NCBI GenBank assembly: GCA_900113995.1
Contig: FORK01000009.1
Span: forward strand, 49,317-113,316
Direction of reading: 5' to 3'
DNA: 64,000 nucleotides
Source of the DNA: Ruminococcaceae bacterium D5
Lineage (GTDB): Bacteria; Bacillota; Clostridia; Oscillospirales; Ruminococcaceae
The translations under genes and the position numbers were made by a program. Within the stretch, counting starts at the first letter, position 1, and each line of letters opens with the position of its first letter. The notes beneath the pieces are model-generated. The model worked only from the letters and a program-made list of their open reading frames with translations, was not told the DNA's origin and made no database searches. Below, in pieces: positions 45,239 to 52,650 of this stretch.

Positions 45239-45739
45239 TCATCCCTCCAGATTCGGCAGCGCGGCGGTTGTGCCCTGCCAGAGCGTCATGGGTTCTTCGA
45301 CGGCGAAGCCCCCGGTCTGTACGGTGCGCCAGCTTTCGATCCGGCGGGAAAGTCCGCTTTCCGAGACGGTGTAAGAAACCACCGCCTCGATCGCGCGGTT
45401 TTCATCCACCGCAACCTGATAGCGCAGCAGGCGCGCGCCATCGTAACCGAGGCTGTCGTCCAGAACCGCGGCCCCCTCCAAAATTTCGGCGACGCGGGCG
45501 CCGGGGAGTTCGGCGGGGGAGGAGGCTTTCTCAAAGGCCTGATCGAGCGCGCACAAAAACTCGGCCGCCTTGCCGTCCGCCTCATACCATGCGGCGGTTG
45601 TCTCGGCGGCACGTTCGGCCAGCCGCAGATCGGCCTGTGCCGAGACCAGCGAGAGGGTTGCGAAAACGGTCAGGCAGAGCAGCACAAAGATAATCAGCAC
45701 CGAGGCGGAGCCCACGCCGATACCCCATTGTCGTTTCAT
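45239..45739 (-). CDS. Pilus-operon protein with N-terminal membrane helix (PilX-like position)
   Basis: A 166-residue protein without a family I can name. MKRQWGIGVGSASVLIIFVLLCLTVFATLSLVSAQADLRLAERAAETTAAWYEADGKA has the shape of a minor pilin or PilX-like protein: a short basic head, a hydrophobic helix, then an amphipathic helix and a small globular part. No canonical G|FxxxE cleavage site is seen. The start is ATG 45739, preceded by GGGGAACC. It sits between the pilin-like gene and pilT. Confidence 0.6.
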   Translation of the reverse strand: MKRQWGIGVGSASVLIIFVLLCLTVFATLSLVSAQADLRLAERAAETTAAWYEADGKAAEFLCALDQAFEKASSPAELPGARVAEILEGAAVLDDSLGYDGARLLRYQVAVDENRAIEAVVSYTVSESGLSRRIESWRTVQTGGFAVEEPMTLWQGTTAALPNLEG

Positions 45740-45767
45740 GGCCGGTTCCCCTTTCAAAAAGATGGAT

Positions 45768-46190
45768 TCAGGGCGTTTTTACCCCGAGCGAAAAGAGGCT
45801 GGAGCCGTCCTCCAGACGTGAGACGAGGATTTCGGCCGGAACGGGCCGGCCCTCCCCGCGGGTGAGGGTCAGGCGGTAGGCGGCGTTTTCCCGGCCGCAG
45901 GGGTTCCAGTCCGGGCCGTACCAGACGGTGAGCGCGCCGTCATCCTCCTGTCCGCCGAGCAGGGCGGAGGCCTTCTCCAGCGAACCGCCTCCGCCGCGAA
46001 ACGCCTCCGCCGCGCTCTGGGCGGCGAGGGTCGCGCGCGAAAGGTCCGCGCTCTGTATGCTGACCAACCGCGCCCGGACAAAAAGCTGCAAGCAGACGGC
46101 GCTGGCCACTGCGAAAAAGCCGATTGCAATGATCAGCTCGATCAGGAAGAGCGACGAGGCCGAGCGGCCCCTGATCATCCGTTTTGCCAT
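45768..46190 (-). CDS. Type IV pilin-like protein
   Basis: A 140-residue prepilin-like protein. MAKRMIRGRSASSLFLIELIIAIGFFAVASAVCLQLFVRARLVS shows the basic leader, the Glu at +5 (LFLIE) and the long hydrophobic helix. The residue before the expected cleavage point is Ser, not the usual Gly. A small beta-rich C-terminal part follows (GALTVWYGPDWNPCGRENAAYRLTLTRGEG). It is likely a minor pilin or pseudopilin. Confidence 0.7.
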   Translation of the reverse strand: MAKRMIRGRSASSLFLIELIIAIGFFAVASAVCLQLFVRARLVSIQSADLSRATLAAQSAAEAFRGGGGSLEKASALLGGQEDDGALTVWYGPDWNPCGRENAAYRLTLTRGEGRPVPAEILVSRLEDGSSLFSLGVKTP

Positions 46191-46219
46191 CTGGAAACCC
46201 TCCTCGGAATCAAATTCGC

Positions 46220-46711
46220 TCAGGGTGCGCTCCGGTCGGAGCGTGCGGCGACGCAGGCTTCGGCCTGTCCGCCGGTTTCGGTTACGCAGCGGATGCGGTA
46301 AAGTCCCGGCCCTGCCTCTTCCACCGTGAAGGAGGCGCAGCCGGTGACCGCCTGCCCGTTTTCAGGTGCGGCGCCGGCGTCGGCGCGGGCGAAAAGCTCA
46401 CAGAGATTTCCGCCGCGGCAGTAGAGGTAGGTGCGGTATTCCTCCCCGTTGACCGTTTCGGAGAGAATCAGCGCCTGCCCGTCCCCAAACCGGCCGATTG
46501 AGATTCCCCCGGCGAGATCGGTGCGGTGCACCGCCTGCGAGAGATAGGCCAGCGGGGTGCGCAGCGCAAAATTGCGGTCCATCTCATCGGTGGTGCGGCG
46601 GTAGACGTCCGCCCCGACCACCACGACCAGCAGGGAGGTGACCGCAAAGGCGCAGAAGAGGGCAAGCGGAAAAAGCAGATCGATCAAATGGGCGGCCGGA
46701 CAGCGCTTCAT
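46220..46711 (-). CDS. Small membrane-anchored pilus-operon protein
   Basis: A 163-residue protein with an N-terminal helix (HLIDLLFPLALFCAFAVTSLLVVVVGADVYRR), then a predicted periplasmic-side domain containing FALRTPLAYLSQAVHRTD and two cysteine pairs (LYCRGGNLCELF, TGCASFTVEE). It resembles DUF4860-type proteins of clostridial pilus clusters, from memory only. No pilin Glu+5 is apparent. It lies between two other small pilus genes. Confidence 0.6.
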   Translation of the reverse strand: MKRCPAAHLIDLLFPLALFCAFAVTSLLVVVVGADVYRRTTDEMDRNFALRTPLAYLSQAVHRTDLAGGISIGRFGDGQALILSETVNGEEYRTYLYCRGGNLCELFARADAGAAPENGQAVTGCASFTVEEAGPGLYRIRCVTETGGQAEACVAARSDRSAP

Positions 46712-46742
46712 GAAAAGGACCTCCCTTCAAAATATGTGCAGG

Positions 46743-46803
46743 CCAGCGCAGCAGAACGGTGACGTCCGGCATCAGGCCGAAGGCGAAGCGGCGGGGCAGC
46801 GTT
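46743..46803 (-). repeat. Decayed copy of the 3' end of the 46862-47179 gene
   Basis: CAGAACGGTGACGTCCGGCA (46752-46771) matches 46871-46890 with one mismatch, at a 119-base offset, and the match continues through TCAGG and GGCGAAGC. On the minus strand the copy reads RFAFGLMPDVTVLLRW, against RCFASNLMPDITVLPR-stop in the gene; TGA has become TGG. It lies just after the gene it copies. Confidence 0.85.
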
Positions 46804-46861
46804 TTTCATCCGCCTGCAAGCCCGCATCCCTCCATCCGGCGGAGCGGCCGGACCGGTGCCC

Positions 46862-47179
46862 TCAGCGCGGCAGAACGGTGATGTCCGGCATCAGGTTGGA
46901 GGCGAAGCAGCGGTAATCGACGAGATAGCGTTCCTCATCGACCTGCAATCCGTAGTGATCCCGCATGTAGCCGAGGTCGGGCGGATAGATGCCTTCAACG
47001 GCATAGCACTGCACCGCCGCGCGGCGGACCGCCTGCTCGGCGGCGGAAAGGCGTTCCGCCTCCGAGAGGGAGGCGACCGAACCCGCCCCGCGCAGCAGCA
47101 GCAGAACCGCCGCGGCAAAGAGGGCAAGAGAAAAAACAGGGGAAAGGGTGCGCCGTTCCTTACTGCAGAAGCGTTTCAT
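46862..47179 (-). CDS. Small pilus-operon protein with pilin-like C-terminal fold
   Basis: A 105-residue protein. After a basic start comes a hydrophobic helix (LSPVFSLALFAAAVLLLLRGAGSVASL), then AEQAVRRAAVQCYAVEGIYPPDLGYMRDHYGLQVDEERYLVDYRCF. That pattern is like the alpha1-helix and YP-turn of small pseudopilins. It overlaps no neighbour, lies 16 bases after pilC, and its 3' end has a decayed copy downstream. Confidence 0.6.
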   Translation of the reverse strand: MKRFCSKERRTLSPVFSLALFAAAVLLLLRGAGSVASLSEAERLSAAEQAVRRAAVQCYAVEGIYPPDLGYMRDHYGLQVDEERYLVDYRCFASNLMPDITVLPR

Positions 47180-47195
47180 AGCGATTCCTCCCGCT

Positions 47196-48248
47196 TCAGC
47201 CGATCGAGGACATGATGCCCATCAGCGGCAGCATGACCGAAAGCAGAATCATGCCGACCGCCACCGAGAGGATGATGACCAGCGTCGGTTCGACGACTCC
47301 CACCAGACGGGAAAGCTCGGAGTCAATCTCCTCCTCATAGCGGGCGGCGAGCCGCCCCATCACCGCGTCGGCCGAGCCGGTCTTGAAGCCGACCGCCACC
47401 ATCCGGGCGGCGGCGCCGGAAAAGATTCCCGATTCACGCACCGAGTCGGCGAAGCTGTTCCCCTGCCCGAGGCGGCGGCGGCAGTCCTCGACCCTGGCGG
47501 CAAGCGCCGGATGGCTGACCAGCCGCGCGGCAAGCTCGAGGGAACGGGCGGGATCCACCGCGCTCTGAAGCATCAGCGCCAGCGCGCTGACAAACCTCCC
47601 GGAAGCGATGGTCATCGAAAGCCGGCGGGTCGCCGGCAGGACTGAGAAAATCCGGATAAGGGTGTGCCTGCCTCCCTCGGAGGAGCGCAATGCCAGCGCC
47701 GAAGCCAGCAGCAGGGCGAGGAGCGCCACCAGAACGAGGCAGCCGGTTTTGAGGGCGCCGCCGAGCTGCAGCGCGCCGAGAGCGAGCGAGGGCAGATCGG
47801 CGCCGAGCTGGGCAAAAACCTGGGAAAAGATCGGCAGTACCTTGACCGAAAGGACAAGGATAACCAGCAGCATCATGCCGAGCATGATAAGCGGATAGGT
47901 GACCGCGCTTTTGAGCATCGAGCCGAGGGAATCCTCCCGCTCATAATAGGAGGCGAGCGATCCGAGCACCTCGTCGAGCCTGCCCGACTGCTCCCCGATT
48001 TCGATCATGTTCACCGCGTAGGAGGGGAAGCCCCCCGCCTCCCGCATCGCCGCGGAGAGGGGTTCCCCCCGTTCGGCCGGCGCGAGAAGCCGGTCGAGCA
48101 GCTCGCGTTCGGGCTGGCTCTGGGCGTCGTCCCGCAGGAGCCGCAGAGCCTCCTCCGACGAAATTCCTGCCCGGACGAGCATGGCGAGCTGGCCGAAAAA
48201 TCCGGCGAGCTCGCCGGGGGACATGGTTCCGATTTGTTTTGCCGCCAT
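47196..48248 (-). CDS. pilC: Type IV pilus / type II secretion inner-membrane platform protein (PilC/GspF)
   Basis: Platform protein that couples the pilus ATPase to pilin movement. The 350 residues show two GspF repeats, each about 120 residues long (LAMLVRAGISSEEALRLLRDDAQ... and SALALMLQSAVDPARSLELAARLV). Membrane helices include LIMLGMMLLVILVLSVKVLPIFSQVF, TGCLVLVALLALLLASALAL and LVIILSVAVGMILLSVMLPLMGIMSSIG. It follows the transglutaminase gene by 15 bases. Confidence 0.9.
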   Translation of the reverse strand: MAAKQIGTMSPGELAGFFGQLAMLVRAGISSEEALRLLRDDAQSQPERELLDRLLAPAERGEPLSAAMREAGGFPSYAVNMIEIGEQSGRLDEVLGSLASYYEREDSLGSMLKSAVTYPLIMLGMMLLVILVLSVKVLPIFSQVFAQLGADLPSLALGALQLGGALKTGCLVLVALLALLLASALALRSSEGGRHTLIRIFSVLPATRRLSMTIASGRFVSALALMLQSAVDPARSLELAARLVSHPALAARVEDCRRRLGQGNSFADSVRESGIFSGAAARMVAVGFKTGSADAVMGRLAARYEEEIDSELSRLVGVVEPTLVIILSVAVGMILLSVMLPLMGIMSSIG

Positions 48249-48263
48249 CCTGATGCGCCTCCT

Positions 48264-49439
48264 TTAATAACAGTATTTTCTCTGATAGTTAGAGCCGTTG
48301 CCGATGAACTGCATAATCGAGCTCGACTGATTTCCGTTCGACGCGAAGGTGGGGTCGAGCAGCTTCCAGCTCTTTCCGTCAAACTGGATGATGCCGTTGA
48401 TCCAGCCCGTCTCGGTGGTATAGACGCTGATCCATGCATGGTAGATGCCCCCCGAGACGTACCCCACTTCCAGCCGGGTGGGAATTCCCTGCGAACGGAG
48501 CATCGTGGCCAGCAGCGCGGCATAATCAAAGCAGATGCCCTTGCCGGCGGCAAGGGTGTCGTCGGGGTCGGGCAGATAGCCGGACTTGACGTTTGCCGCT
48601 TTGTAATCGTCATAGGTCACATTGCTGATGACATAGTTATAGACGCTGCCCACCACTTCGAGGACGGTGGCGGCGGAGGAAGCCAGCTCCTCGCCTTTGG
48701 CGACCGCCTTGCTGCCGGCGGTATAGCTGACGTACTGGCTCGGATAGAGGTAGGGCAGAAGTCCGCTTGTCAGCGTCGCCTGAAAGGACGCGCCCTGCGC
48801 CAGTGCGTATTGGGAGCTGTGGATTTCGGTGTAAACGTTGACGGTATAGCCGCCGTTTCCGGCGGTGAGGGGGAATGCCTCAAACCCGTTTTTGCTGGAA
48901 TCATAGGTATAGGTGGTCTTGTCCGGGCCGGTGATCTGAATCTTGACCCGCGAGGCGCCGCCCGAATATTTGACCATCACATAGCCCTCGCTGCGGTTGG
49001 AATAGTCGATCACCGCCCCGCCGCCCTCGCTTTTGTCCTTGCCGGGCGCCGCGGGGGTGCGTACCGTCAGAGTCGTGGGCCTGGCGGGCTGTCCCGAGGG
49101 CGAAGGCTCCGCAGGGGGCGGTTCCGGTTCGGCCGCTCCGGTTGCAGGGGAAGATGCTGCGTCCGGCGGCGTCTCCGAAGAGGGGAAGCCGGGCGGTTCC
49201 GGTTCGGCCGCTCCGGTTGCAGGGGAAGATACTGCGTCCGGCGGCGTCTCCGAAGAGGGGAAGCCGGGCGGTTCCGTCACCTTTGCGGGGGCCTCAGAGA
49301 GGGCTGCGGCAGGCGGAGATACCGGGTAGGCCTCACCGGAAGAAGCCGCCGGCTGTGCGTTGCAGCCGGAAAAAAGTCCGCAGAGGAGCAGCACGCTAAG
49401 CAGCAGCGCGCCGAGCCTTGCGGAAAGGTCAGAGTTCAT
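48264..49439 (-). CDS. Transglutaminase-domain lipoprotein
   Basis: A surface-anchored protein of 391 residues. A signal peptide ends at a probable lipobox LFSGC near residue 26. Residues about 50-130 are a Pro/Ser/Glu-rich stalk with a 25-residue tandem repeat. A beta-rich domain follows. The transglutaminase-like (papain-type) core has GICFDYAALLATMLRSQGIP with the Cys, YHAWISVY with the His and WKLLDPTF with the Asp. Such domains are usually proteases or cross-linkers. It lies between the sortase and pilC genes. Confidence 0.85.
   Translation of the reverse strand: MNSDLSARLGALLLSVLLLCGLFSGCNAQPAASSGEAYPVSPPAAALSEAPAKVTEPPGFPSSETPPDAVSSPATGAAEPEPPGFPSSETPPDAASSPATGAAEPEPPPAEPSPSGQPARPTTLTVRTPAAPGKDKSEGGGAVIDYSNRSEGYVMVKYSGGASRVKIQITGPDKTTYTYDSSKNGFEAFPLTAGNGGYTVNVYTEIHSSQYALAQGASFQATLTSGLLPYLYPSQYVSYTAGSKAVAKGEELASSAATVLEVVGSVYNYVISNVTYDDYKAANVKSGYLPDPDDTLAAGKGICFDYAALLATMLRSQGIPTRLEVGYVSGGIYHAWISVYTTETGWINGIIQFDGKSWKLLDPTFASNGNQSSSIMQFIGNGSNYQRKYCY
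49120..49269 (-). repeat. 75-bp tandem repeat in the transglutaminase stalk
   Basis: Units 49120-49194 and 49195-49269 differ by one base and encode PPGFPSSETPPDA(V/A)SSPATG plus AAEPE. The unit is a multiple of three, so copy number can change without a frameshift. Confidence 0.9.
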
Positions 49440-49471
49440 GGAGGACCTCCTTGCATGGTGGACGGGGAAAT

Positions 49472-50302
49472 TTAGGCCGAGGCGAGATGATCGGGAGGGA
49501 CGGGGGCCGCGGAGGAAGAGGGCGTGAGATCGTTGTAGCCGATGAGCTTGCCGACCGCGACGATCCGGTTGCGGTTGGTGCCGATCGGGTCGCAGGAGAT
49601 CAGCGAGACAATCGACTCCGTTCCGCTGTAGGTCACGCTCCAGTCGTTGGCCTTATGGATGGTGGTGGACTGCCATTCGTAGACATATTCCCGTCCGGCG
49701 TAGGTCAGATAGATCCGGTCGCCGGTAGTGAGCTTGTGGATGTCGTAAAATTCACAGCCCTCGATATCCCGATGGCCCGAGATGCTGACATTGGGGTTGG
49801 GAATCACCGGGTCGGGCAGCGAGGCGCTGTTGAGCAGCACGACGCCGCTTTTCAGCAGCAGATCCCCCTCGCTGTTGCCGAAGAAATCGATCCGCTCCTG
49901 CCGGGTCATCGTCCCATTGCGGAGCTTCTCCCGCACTTCGGGGGAAAAGCCGCCGACCACCCGGGTTTCCAGATTCAGGCGGGGGACCCGCAGCACCAGG
50001 TCGCCGTCGTTGTAGGCGAGCCTTTCCTTGGTCACGAACATTTTTCCGACCGGGTAGCCGCCCGGCACTTCATCTGCCGCAGCGCCGGAGGAGGCGTCCG
50101 GCTGCGCCTGTGAGGGGGCGCCGGAGGAGGGCGGAGCTTTTTCGCCGGATGATGAGGATGAGGAGGGCGCCTCGGAATCAGACGCCTGAGAGGAGACGGC
50201 CGCCGGCGTTTCGCTGGGAGCGGCCTGGCCTCCGCATCCCGGAAGGAGGGAACCCGCCGCGAGGAAAAGCGTGATCGTCACAATTGAAAGAGCTTTCTTC
50301 AT
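49472..50302 (-). CDS. Sortase with lipoprotein signal
   Basis: A transpeptidase-fold protein of 276 residues. A signal sequence ends in LLPGCGGQ, which fits a lipobox. A Ser/Pro/Ala stalk spans about residues 30-75. The sortase barrel follows, with the catalytic His in VSISGHRDIEGCEFYDIHKLTTGD, Cys in SLISCDPIGTNRNRIV and Arg within the same motif. The class is not assigned. Anchoring by lipid instead of by a transmembrane helix is unusual for sortases. It heads the pilus run. Confidence 0.85.
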   Translation of the reverse strand: MKKALSIVTITLFLAAGSLLPGCGGQAAPSETPAAVSSQASDSEAPSSSSSSGEKAPPSSGAPSQAQPDASSGAAADEVPGGYPVGKMFVTKERLAYNDGDLVLRVPRLNLETRVVGGFSPEVREKLRNGTMTRQERIDFFGNSEGDLLLKSGVVLLNSASLPDPVIPNPNVSISGHRDIEGCEFYDIHKLTTGDRIYLTYAGREYVYEWQSTTIHKANDWSVTYSGTESIVSLISCDPIGTNRNRIVAVGKLIGYNDLTPSSSAAPVPPDHLASA

Positions 50303-50450
50303 CGTATGCCTCCGTTACAAAATGGTCGCTGATATCACTTTTTCATTATAATCAGACACATTCAAAAAAGCAAATTTTTCTGTTTTCCACAGTCTTTGGG
50401 AAAGTCGCTGCAAAAGCCATAAAAAAGAAGAAAAAAGCAGATGAAACGAC

Positions 50451-50479
50451 TGGATTTTTCTGGCGTTTTCCTGTATAAT
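50451..50479 (+). promoter_or_regulatory. Candidate promoter of the SARP gene
   Basis: TATAAT (50474-50479) with TGGATT 17 bases upstream (50451-50456). The -10 is perfect and the -35 weak, which suggests activator help. Confidence 0.55.
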
Positions 50480-50535
50480 GTTACAAACAGAAATTCTGCG
50501 CCGGAGCGTCATACCGCCCGGCAGGAGGAAGTGTC

Positions 50536-51759
50536 ATGGGAAGAGCGCTTGCACCGACACAGGAAAAAATTGTGATCACCATGCTTGGCGGATTTACCAT
50601 GAGCTGTGCGGGCCGTTCGGTCAGCGATTCAGCGGGGAGAATCCATCAGGTGTGGAATCTTTTGGAGTACCTTATTGTCAACCGCGAGCGGGAGGTTTCC
50701 CGCGATGAGCTGTCTGAGATTCTCTGGGACGAGGAGGAGTGCGAAAATCCGCAGAATGCGCTGAAAAACCTCGTCTACCGAGCACGGGGCGTACTCAGCG
50801 ACGCGGGGATCGGCGCCGCGAGGGATCTGGTGATCTACCACCGGGGTTCCTACCGCTGGTCCGGAGAAATTCCCTGCAGCGTCGATACGGAGGAATTTGA
50901 GCGCCGCATCACCGAGTTCCGCGATAAGGCGCGGGACCCCGACGAACGGATCGCGCGGGCGCAGGAGGCCCTTGCCCTTTACCGCGGTGAGTTTCTTCCG
51001 CTTTCCTCCAATGAAAAGTGGGTAATTCCACTTTCGGTCTACTACAAATCGCTCTATTTCAGCTGTGTCACCGATCTCTGCGACCTGCTTTTTGAAAAGG
51101 GGCAGTTTGCCGCGGCGGTGCGGATCTGCGCCCACGCGATGGAGATCGACCAGTTTGAGGAAGGGCCGCACCTCTGCTATCTCAAGGCTCTCGAAGCGCA
51201 GGGCAAGGCCGCCGCCGCGCTTGAGCACTATAACTATGCCAGCGAGCTTTTCTACCGGGAGATGGGAGTTCAGCTTTCGGACGAGATTCAGGAGGTCTAC
51301 CGCCGGATTTCCGACGGCTTCAATGACGCCCAGACCGATCTGCAGTCGGTCAAGCGGGTGATGCTCGGGGAAGAGGCGATGCGGCACGGTGCCTATTGCT
51401 GCAATTATGAGGTGTTCCGCAACCTTTACCGAATCGAGGCAAGGGCCGCGGTACGCACCGGGCAGGTCAGCTTTATCGGTATGATTTCGATTAAGGCTCC
51501 GTCCGGCGCGCCGTCCCTTGAAGGGGAGGCGCTGCAGTCGGTGATGGACGACCTGCTCGACGTGATCTGCGGCAGCCTGCGCAAGAATGACGTGGTTTCC
51601 CGGCTTTCGGTTTCACAGTATATCCTTCTGCTGCCGACCCAGACGCTGGAGAATGCCTACGCGGTTCTTGACCGCATCAAGAAGCGTTACCGCGAGGAAC
51701 GGCATAAATATAAGGCCGAGCTGACCACAAGCGCGCAGGCGCTCGACCCCATCAGCTAG
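50536..51759 (+). CDS. SARP-type (BTAD) transcription regulator with degenerate GGDEF-like end
   Basis: A 407-residue regulator. It has an OmpR-like winged helix at about 12-105 (MLGGFTMSCAGRSV... LEYLIVNREREVSRDELSEILWDEEECENPQNALKNLVYRARGVL) and a bacterial transcriptional activation (BTAD) helical repeat domain at about 115-270. The last 120 residues (FIGMISIKAP... RKNDVVSRLSVSQYILLLPTQTLENAYAVLDRIKKRY) have the outline of a GGDEF domain without the catalytic motif. GGAGG precedes the ATG. It is divergent from the sortase operon, across a 233-base gap, so it may control it. Confidence 0.82.
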   Translation: MGRALAPTQEKIVITMLGGFTMSCAGRSVSDSAGRIHQVWNLLEYLIVNREREVSRDELSEILWDEEECENPQNALKNLVYRARGVLSDAGIGAARDLVIYHRGSYRWSGEIPCSVDTEEFERRITEFRDKARDPDERIARAQEALALYRGEFLPLSSNEKWVIPLSVYYKSLYFSCVTDLCDLLFEKGQFAAAVRICAHAMEIDQFEEGPHLCYLKALEAQGKAAAALEHYNYASELFYREMGVQLSDEIQEVYRRISDGFNDAQTDLQSVKRVMLGEEAMRHGAYCCNYEVFRNLYRIEARAAVRTGQVSFIGMISIKAPSGAPSLEGEALQSVMDDLLDVICGSLRKNDVVSRLSVSQYILLLPTQTLENAYAVLDRIKKRYREERHKYKAELTTSAQALDPIS

Positions 51760-51779
51760 GTACAAAGACAAAGGCATTC

Positions 51780-51812
51780 GGCGCCCCGGAGATTTCCGGG
51801 GCGCCTTGCGGC
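51780..51812 (+). terminator. Terminator-like hairpin after the SARP gene
   Basis: GGCGCCCCGG (51780-51789) pairs with CCGGGGCGCC (51796-51805), followed by TTGCGG. The stem is strong but the U tract is weak. Confidence 0.55.
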
Positions 51813-51827
51813 AGCCCGGCCTCCCGC

Positions 51828-52099
51828 AAAGCCGGGGGATTCAGTCAGCCCTGAAAGGACTTTGTACCGGCGAGCCTTTCAAGAGGCGCCGAAAACTTCT
51901 CCCTCTGCACCTCCTGCCCCACGGCCCGTAAGGCGGACGCAGGATGCCCTTTGCTCCTGTTTTCCTTCCTGTTCCCTCTTTACCTCCCCCTTCTGTCCGC
52001 CCGCCTTCCCGGTGCGCGGCGCTGATTAGCGGCCCGCTTTGCCGATTCCTGAAGAGAAAGCTTTTACCTTCACCGGCAGAGCCGGTGATTTTATGTACA
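51828..52099 (-). repeat. Dispersed terminator-side repeat, copy 5a
   Basis: Read on the minus strand from 52099: a GTACATAAAATCACCGGC start, the CTGCCGGTGAAGGTAAAAGC segment, a GC-rich middle with GACAGAAGGGGGAGG similar to the insert of copy 4, and a GGCGCCTCTTGAAAGGCTCG block. CCGGTACAAAGTCCTTTCAGGGC closes it near 51851. It ends beside the terminator at 52102, head to head with copy 5b. Confidence 0.7.
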
Positions 52100-52101
52100 C
52101 A

Positions 52102-52143
52102 AAAAGGAAGGTCCGCTGCCCGATGGCAGCGGACCTTCCTTTT
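52102..52143. terminator. Bidirectional terminator between repeat copies 5a and 5b
   Basis: A perfect 19-bp stem, 52102-52120 with 52125-52143, loop CGAT, ending in A and T tracts. No gene ends close to it; the nearest is SARP, 340 bases away. Confidence 0.8.
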
Positions 52144-52509
52144 ATATGCTTCAGCGATGTAAGAACCGCCAGCTCTGCTGGGGAGAGTAAAAAAGCTTTC
52201 GCTTCAAGCATCGAGCGAAGCGAGAAACGAACGACAACTTTACGATTATCAAAAAGTTGCCGTTGGAACAGTAATCGCCTGTTTACGGGCTGCCGTGCAT
52301 GTGATGCAAGAGACAGATTATTCAGTGCCTCTTGAGAGGCTTGCCGGTAATATGCCCTTCTGGCGAGAACAGTTCTGCCCGCTCCTTCGGACGGGCATGA
52401 CACAGACGGCGGACGGTTGTTGCGCCATGGGTGACAGGGCCTCTTGAGAGGCGTGCCGGTATGAAGACCTTCTAGGGCTTACATAAGACCCCCGGATTAG
52501 CCGGGGGTC
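52144..52509 (+). repeat. Dispersed terminator-side repeat, copy 5b, with closing hairpin
   Basis: From the terminator: AACCGCCAGCTCTGCTGG, the core GCTTTCGCTTCAAGCATCGAGCG (52193-52215), TTTACGGGCTGCCGTGCATG, and two CTCTTGAGAGGCNTGCCGGTA blocks (near 52338 and 52441). A hairpin GACCCCCGG-ATTAG-CCGGGGGTC (52487-52509) ends it. That hairpin may also stop the minus-strand DUF4349 transcript. No gene is supported in 51760-52650. Confidence 0.8.
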
Positions 52510-52650
52510 ATGACTTTCGGTGCAGGGAAGTAGGGCGCCTGCCGGAGCATCGGCGGAGACGATTGCGGCATCTCTTTCGCCTGCGCAGGGAACTGAGCAT
52601 TCCGTGGAGCCTCAGCGAAAAACGGCCATGCCCCTGCTTTTAGCGGGAAA

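Noticed and set aside
47664..49475. Plus-strand frame opposite pilC and the transglutaminase gene
   Set aside because: A shadow frame with repeated Gly/Arg runs; the minus-strand proteins have signal peptides and catalytic motifs.
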